Shown here: positions 32,226 through 36,042 of the stretch, one piece after another | Numbering within the stretch: the stretch's first letter is position 1 | Layout: each line of letters begins with the position of its first letter | NCBI GenBank assembly: GCA_017652805.1 | Contig: JAGCAH010000030.1 | Span: 1-36,042 of the forward strand | From: Thermoguttaceae bacterium | GTDB taxonomy: Bacteria; Planctomycetota; Planctomycetia; Pirellulales; Thermoguttaceae | Reading direction: 5' to 3' | Length of the DNA stretch: 36,042 nt | The notes under the pieces: model-generated | The model's input: only the letters and a program-made list of their open reading frames with translations | Database searches by the model: none | Told to the model about the DNA's origin: nothing | Position numbers and translations under genes: made by a program

Positions 32226-33080
32226 ATGGACCAGAACAGTTTTTATACGCTAGCAAACGGAGTCAAACTCCCGATTCTCGGGTTCGGCACCTGGCAGTCC
32301 CCCAACGGTGAGATCGCGACCAACGCCGTCAAGACCGCACTGGAAGTCGGTTACCGGCACATCGACACCGCCGCGGCTTACGGCAATGAAGAGAGCGTCG
32401 GCGCGGGGCTGGCGGCGAGCGGCCTGGCGCGGGAAGACGTCTTCCTGACCACCAAACTCTGGAACAAGGATCACGGCTACGACCAGACCCTTGCGGCGTT
32501 TGAAATGTCGCTTTCCCGTCTGAAGACCCGTTATCTCGACCTCTACCTCATCCACTGGCCGATCGCCTATGAACGAAGAACCGACTGGAAAGACACCCTC
32601 TTGGGAACCTGGAACGCGATGATCAAACTTTACAAAGACGGTCGAATCCGCGCCATCGGCGTTTCGAACTTCCGTCCCCACCACCTCGAACACCTGATCC
32701 GCAACACGTCGGTCGCCCCGATGGTCAACCAGATCGAGTACCACCCCGGCTTCTGGCAGAAATACGTCTGCGATTTCTGCAAAGATCTGGGGATTCAGAT
32801 TCAGGCGTGGAGCCCGATGGCGCAGGGGCGCGTCTTCAATCTTCCGCTTCTCAAAGAGCTGAGTTCCAAATACAACAAGTCGATTGCGCAGATTTGCATC
32901 CGATGGGAACTTCAAAAGGGGGTCAATCCACTCCCCAAATCGGTCACCGCCGCTCGCATCAAAGAGAACTTCAACGTCTTTGACTTCACCATTTCCGACG
33001 AAGACGTCGCCAAAATCGACGCGCTTCCCGAATCGGGCGCGACCGGCTACGATCCCGACTCGTTCATCTATCCGTCGTAA
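32226..33080 (+). CDS. Aldo/keto reductase
   Basis: 284 aa, NADPH-dependent reductase of aldehydes or ketones with an (alpha/beta)8 barrel, close in layout to the 2,5-diketo-gluconate reductase type. Seen: GFGTWQ (19-24), catalytic tetrad Asp47 and Tyr52 in HIDTAAAYGNE, Lys77 in LTTKLWNKDHG, His110 in YLIHWP; IGVSNF; and the cofactor-binding end PLPKSVTAARIKENFNVFDF. Substrate not predictable. The frame opens at 32118, but the ATG at 32226 has AAGG 7 bases upstream and starts at the usual family position. Own promoter at 32118-32146; terminator at 33108-33149. Confidence 0.93.
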   Translation: MDQNSFYTLANGVKLPILGFGTWQSPNGEIATNAVKTALEVGYRHIDTAAAYGNEESVGAGLAASGLAREDVFLTTKLWNKDHGYDQTLAAFEMSLSRLKTRYLDLYLIHWPIAYERRTDWKDTLLGTWNAMIKLYKDGRIRAIGVSNFRPHHLEHLIRNTSVAPMVNQIEYHPGFWQKYVCDFCKDLGIQIQAWSPMAQGRVFNLPLLKELSSKYNKSIAQICIRWELQKGVNPLPKSVTAARIKENFNVFDFTISDEDVAKIDALPESGATGYDPDSFIYPS

Positions 33081-33107
33081 CGATTCGGCTCTCCCCCGTT
33101 TCAACGA

Positions 33108-33149
33108 AGAACCGCTTCCCCCTTTCGGGAGAAGCGGTTCTTTTGTTTT
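33108..33149 (+). terminator. Rho-independent terminator of the aldo/keto reductase gene
   Basis: AGAACCGCTTC (33108-33118) pairs perfectly with GAAGCGGTTCT (33131-33141), extended inside by CCC/GGG, followed by TTTTGTTTT. It lies between convergent genes and may also help to end the minus-strand gene, though no T-run is on that side. Confidence 0.88.
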
Positions 33150-33167
33150 ACGACCCGCCGGAAAGAA

Positions 33168-35474
33168 TCACTTTACGTCCGGCTTCTTCCACGAGCATTT
33201 CTGCCCGCTGTTCGGGACGGTCTTCACGGCCGAATCCGACGCGCCCGAGATCGAATCGGTGCTGATGATCACCGCGTTCCACCCGTCGCTCTCTTCGGCT
33301 TCCGGTTCCGAGTCGCTGGGAGCTTCCGAAATCGGTTTGGCAACGACGATCGTCTGATCCGAGGCGCTGTCGCCGGAATCATCGGATTCCAAATCGAAGC
33401 TCAGTTCCCCGCCGGTCGAGTCGTCCGCTTTCGAAGCGGTCTCCTCGGATACGCTCGTCTTCTCTTCCGGTCCCGCCGAAGAGAGATCGTCCGAGAAGAA
33501 CAGTTCCTGCGAATCGTCGCCCGAATCGTCATTCAAACTGAAATCGACGAGGGTTTCCCCCTCGCTGAGAACAGAATTCAGCTCTTTCTCAATGTTCGTC
33601 TCGGTCTGTCCGCCGACCGCCGGAAGATCCGACTTCGATTCTGATTTCGCCACGCTCGTTTTTCTGCTCGAAGCGCTCGGGAACGGCATACTCTCGTTGC
33701 GGGACGATTTCTCTTCGCTCGACTTCACGCTCGGGCTCTTCGAAGCCGCCAGACTCGGGGTCGGCATTGAACTCTTCGAAGCCGACAGACTCGGAGCCGG
33801 CATCGCGGTCGACGATGGCGCGTTGGCGGGACGAACCTGCGGTTCGTTGACCACGGTCATCCGGGTCGGCTGATTCCGGCGCGCGAGGATCTCGGCCGGC
33901 TCGGCTTTGGCGACGTTCATCTTCGGCATCAAATAGTAGTCGACGGTGATCCCCTGGCTCCGCATCGAGGCGTGACCGGTCACCCGTTCGATATACCCGA
34001 GAAACTCTTTTTTCGTCTCTGTCGAAATCGAGGGGACTTCCTGAATCATCTCGGCGAGAACTTGCGGGTTCCGTTCCATCAGTTCGGAAATCTGGTTCAC
34101 CGAGTCGACCGTTTTCACGAAGTTCGAGTCGGCGATCTTCCCGACCATCGGCGCGAATGCTTTACCGACCAGATCGGCGCTGGCCGACGACATTCTGACG
34201 AAGGTGTCGAGCCGAGTCACAACGATCGGTTTGTTTCCGTTGGCGGCATCTTCGGTAAAGCGGTATTGCATCACGCAGAAGATATCCCCCTGGATCGGAC
34301 GGGGAGAAAGCTGACCTTCATAGACGCCGTTGCAGAGGAACGCAAGCATTTTATTGTCGTGATAAACGATTTCAATCTCGCCGCGGGTTCCCGAATTGTC
34401 TTTGAGGGTAAACCGGCCGCCGCCATTATTGGCGAGCGAGAGCTGTTTGAAACCGCCCGCTTCCCACGTGCCGACCACCACCTCGGGATGGCAGACGAGA
34501 TAATCGTAGATTTCCGGGTTGCAGTAACCGCCGGTCATCGGCAGACGGCGGTAGAACGTGTAGCTCGAGACGATCTTTTCGGCTCTTTGGCGCGCGGCGG
34601 GGGAGATGGCATTCCACGGAACCTGCGAAACAACCTCCGCGGCGCTCTCCTGAGACGTCGAAGCTTTGGAAAGCTGATCGACCGATACCGATGACGAGGC
34701 TTTTTCAGACTTTGCCATCCGCTGGGCGTCGGCGTAAACAAGTGCCGATGAAGTCTCGCCGCGGCGCGTCGGCTTCGGCTGGGGCGCCGCCTCACGAGCC
34801 TGCTGAACGGCGGCCTGCGCCTGCATCCGCTGCTGCATCAGCCACGCCTGTTGCTGTTGCTGCGGAGTCATCTGCGCATCCTGGCCGTTGTGATTGTGAT
34901 TATGCTGCGGGACCGCCGTCTGAGGGGTCTGTTGCGGTGCAAAACCCGACTTGGGTTGAGCTTGAGCCTGTTGCGGGAATCCGCTCTTCGGCCCGGAATT
35001 ATCGGGAGTACCGAAAAGCTGTTGAAAGATCGAAAGGGGGTTCTGCTGTTTGTTCCCCGCCTGCGGCTGGCGGTTAGGCTGCGTCTTAGAGCCCGCTTGG
35101 TACCCCTGGAACCCGCGTCCCTCCACGTTATTCGGGGAATAACCGGGCGCCGAACCCGGTTGATGGGTGTGCGGCGCGGCCGGATTTAATGTGGCCTGCT
35201 GGTTCTGCTTCTGCTGATACGCCTGAATCTGCTGATTGATCTGGCGCATATTCTGCTCGTAGCGGTCCTGTGCGCGCTGACGCATCTCTTTCATGGACGA
35301 CATAAACGAGTTCAGATCCCCGGCGGCGGACGAGGCGACTTTTTCGTTCTGTCGGGGAATAGTCGCCGGCTGAGCCGCGCCGATCCCGGTAAACGCCAAA
35401 AAGAGAATGGGAGCCGCACCCCAAATTGCCAGGCGGAGTGAGATCGAGAGAATTTGATCTTGACGGCGTTTCAC
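33168..35474 (-). CDS. Large exported low-complexity protein with a conserved core, function unknown
   Basis: 768 aa. Seen: an N-terminal hydrophobic signal or anchor (about 11-34), a helical Arg/Gln segment (55-90), a Gln/Asn/Pro-rich low-complexity region (90-230, with HNHNHNG and Q5), a compact core (about 285-520) containing YTFYRRLPMTGGYCNPEIYD, LVCHPEVVVGTWEAGGFKQL, VYEGQLSPRPIQGDIFC and PMVGKIADSNFVKTV, then a Ser/Lys region with PAPSLSASKS/PTPSLAASKS repeats (559-580) and a Ser/Asp/Glu-rich acidic tail. I recall the core (IYDYLxxHPEVVVxxWExxG type) as typical of planctomycete proteins of unknown function, but cannot verify this here. The start is GTG at 35474 with AAGGA 9 bases upstream. 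Probably extracytoplasmic; no enzymatic motif recognised. Confidence 0.85.
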   Translation of the reverse strand: MKRRQDQILSISLRLAIWGAAPILFLAFTGIGAAQPATIPRQNEKVASSAAGDLNSFMSSMKEMRQRAQDRYEQNMRQINQQIQAYQQKQNQQATLNPAAPHTHQPGSAPGYSPNNVEGRGFQGYQAGSKTQPNRQPQAGNKQQNPLSIFQQLFGTPDNSGPKSGFPQQAQAQPKSGFAPQQTPQTAVPQHNHNHNGQDAQMTPQQQQQAWLMQQRMQAQAAVQQAREAAPQPKPTRRGETSSALVYADAQRMAKSEKASSSVSVDQLSKASTSQESAAEVVSQVPWNAISPAARQRAEKIVSSYTFYRRLPMTGGYCNPEIYDYLVCHPEVVVGTWEAGGFKQLSLANNGGGRFTLKDNSGTRGEIEIVYHDNKMLAFLCNGVYEGQLSPRPIQGDIFCVMQYRFTEDAANGNKPIVVTRLDTFVRMSSASADLVGKAFAPMVGKIADSNFVKTVDSVNQISELMERNPQVLAEMIQEVPSISTETKKEFLGYIERVTGHASMRSQGITVDYYLMPKMNVAKAEPAEILARRNQPTRMTVVNEPQVRPANAPSSTAMPAPSLSASKSSMPTPSLAASKSPSVKSSEEKSSRNESMPFPSASSRKTSVAKSESKSDLPAVGGQTETNIEKELNSVLSEGETLVDFSLNDDSGDDSQELFFSDDLSSAGPEEKTSVSEETASKADDSTGGELSFDLESDDSGDSASDQTIVVAKPISEAPSDSEPEAEESDGWNAVIISTDSISGASDSAVKTVPNSGQKCSWKKPDVK

Positions 35475-35505
35475 GGACAGAATCCTTTCTGTTTTGTCTA
35501 TTTTT

Positions 35506-35580
35506 CCTATCCAATAGGAGAGAGTCCGAGACTCTCCGGTCTCTCTATCGATATATCGGGTGACTTTACAGAATGACTTT
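35506..35580 (-). promoter_or_regulatory. Palindrome-rich leader of the 768-aa protein gene
   Basis: Within 75 bases there are CCTAT-CCA-ATAGG (35506-35518), GAGAGTC-CGA-GACTCTC (35520-35536), the palindrome CGATATATCG (35549-35558) and a direct repeat TGACTTT (35561-35567 and 35574-35580, 13 bases apart). The AT-rich palindrome could serve as a -10 for the minus strand, but no clear -35 is seen. Confidence 0.45.
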
Positions 35581-35646
35581 TGTTAAATAGGAGAAGATTT
35601 TTGTTTTTTACCGAATTTAGCTCTATTGTCGGATGGGAGAGGGTTC

Positions 35647-35674
35647 TTGCGCCCCCGGCCGCGACGGCTACAAT
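35647..35674 (+). promoter_or_regulatory. Possible promoter of the GNAT gene
   Basis: TTGCGC (35647-35652), 16-base spacer, TACAAT (35669-35674), 49 bases before the ATG at 35724. The -35 is poor. Confidence 0.35.
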
Positions 35675-35723
35675 GGAGGGAGAATCAATCGGGAAGAAAT
35701 TTTGAACCTTCCGACCAGGTGAA

Positions 35724-36042
35724 ATGACCTTCGAAATCGTCCGTCCTCACCCCCGTTGGCTTGAACCTTATCTCGACATGTGCCGCGTCTCTTGGGGGCA
35801 TCTTCACGACAATTACATCCTCCACAACCCGGCTGACTTCTCTCGATGGAAGGAGCGGATTTTTAGCGACTACCGAAATCAGGAAGCAGGGGTCGGCCTT
35901 CCGCCGGGAATCGTCCCGTCGATCACGTTCTGGCTCATTGAGCCGGGTACCGACGGCAAAAACGACGAATGTCTCGGTGTCCTGAACCTCAGGCGCGTTC
36001 TGACCGAAAAGCTCCGTCGGTACGGCGGGAACGTCGGGATCG
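35724..36042 (+). CDS. GNAT-family acetyltransferase, N-terminal part (cut by window edge)
   Basis: 106 complete codons run to the window end without a stop. The product starts MTFEIVRPHPRWLEPYLDMC and includes PPGIVPSITFWLIEPG and CLGVLNLRRVLTEKLRRYGG, ending NVGI at the edge. This order, a GxVPxxTFWL strand, a G-x-x-N-L-R strand and then GG-x-x-G-y, matches the predicted acetyltransferases of the COG3981 type, where the following unseen part (V-R-P-S-x-R-G) binds acetyl-CoA. The substrate is unknown. The ATG has AGGTG 4-5 bases upstream. Confident in the reading frame, less so in the family because the acetyl-CoA loop is missing. Confidence 0.75.
   Translation, partial: MTFEIVRPHPRWLEPYLDMCRVSWGHLHDNYILHNPADFSRWKERIFSDYRNQEAGVGLPPGIVPSITFWLIEPGTDGKNDECLGVLNLRRVLTEKLRRYGGNVGI

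Overview
The window looks like a piece of chromosome from a planctomycete, probably Pirellulales or a Thermoguttaceae-like lineage. This is inferred from gene content, not from any database search. The clues are a zinc-ribbon/GYF-domain/membrane-anchor protein of a type common in that phylum, a GGND/PKTIDND phosphofructokinase, tandem RpoD-like sigma factors, a GroEL without the usual Gly-Gly-Met tail, a large Gln/Asn-rich secreted protein around a conserved core, and frequent TTG/GTG starts. The DNA is moderately GC-rich. I see no rRNA, tRNA, CRISPR array, transposase or prophage gene, so this is mostly a housekeeping and regulatory region.

Layout. 1-2800 (minus): two tandem Na+/phosphate-cotransporter-like genes (one cut by the window edge), each with a copy of the same promoter and leader. 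2874-4306: PPi-type phosphofructokinase with its own promoter and terminator. 4447-5247 (plus): zinc-ribbon/GYF membrane protein, ending in a long hairpin shared with groEL. 5267-7425 (minus): groES-groEL. 7599-9961 (plus): an unrecognised 191-aa protein translationally coupled to a SNF2-family helicase. 9962-10535: gene-poor gap with a promoter-like site and strong palindromes. 10536-13918 (minus): two RpoD-like sigma factors, both 519 aa and collinear. 13919-14770: promoter, operator-like repeats, a terminator and a doubtful small ORF. 14771-16560 (minus): an unrecognised 240-aa protein preceded by a membrane-anchored FlgF/FlgG-like protein. 16627-20724 (minus): one apparent operon trpS-PfkB kinase-SIS sugar isomerase-thyX, framed by a near-consensus promoter and a terminator. 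20750-25078 (minus): histidine kinase, NtrC-type regulator and an acyltransferase. 25103-30204: AcrA/AcrB-like RND efflux operon divergent from a MarR regulator, with three tandem 16-bp operator-like repeats between them. 30226-33149 (plus): dtd coupled to a dicarboxylate/amino-acid symporter, then an aldo/keto reductase. 33168-35474 (minus): a 768-aa exported low-complexity protein. 35724 to the end (plus): start of a GNAT acetyltransferase.

Starts were revised where a Shine-Dalgarno site, a promoter or a paralogue argued against the longest frame. I found no clearly new multi-gene system. The observations most worth following are the duplicated phosphate-transporter leader with its conserved hairpin at the predicted transcription start, the collinear sigma pair, the FlgG-like protein lacking the rod N-terminus, the MarR/RND operator array, and the two gene-poor gaps that carry promoter and terminator signals.
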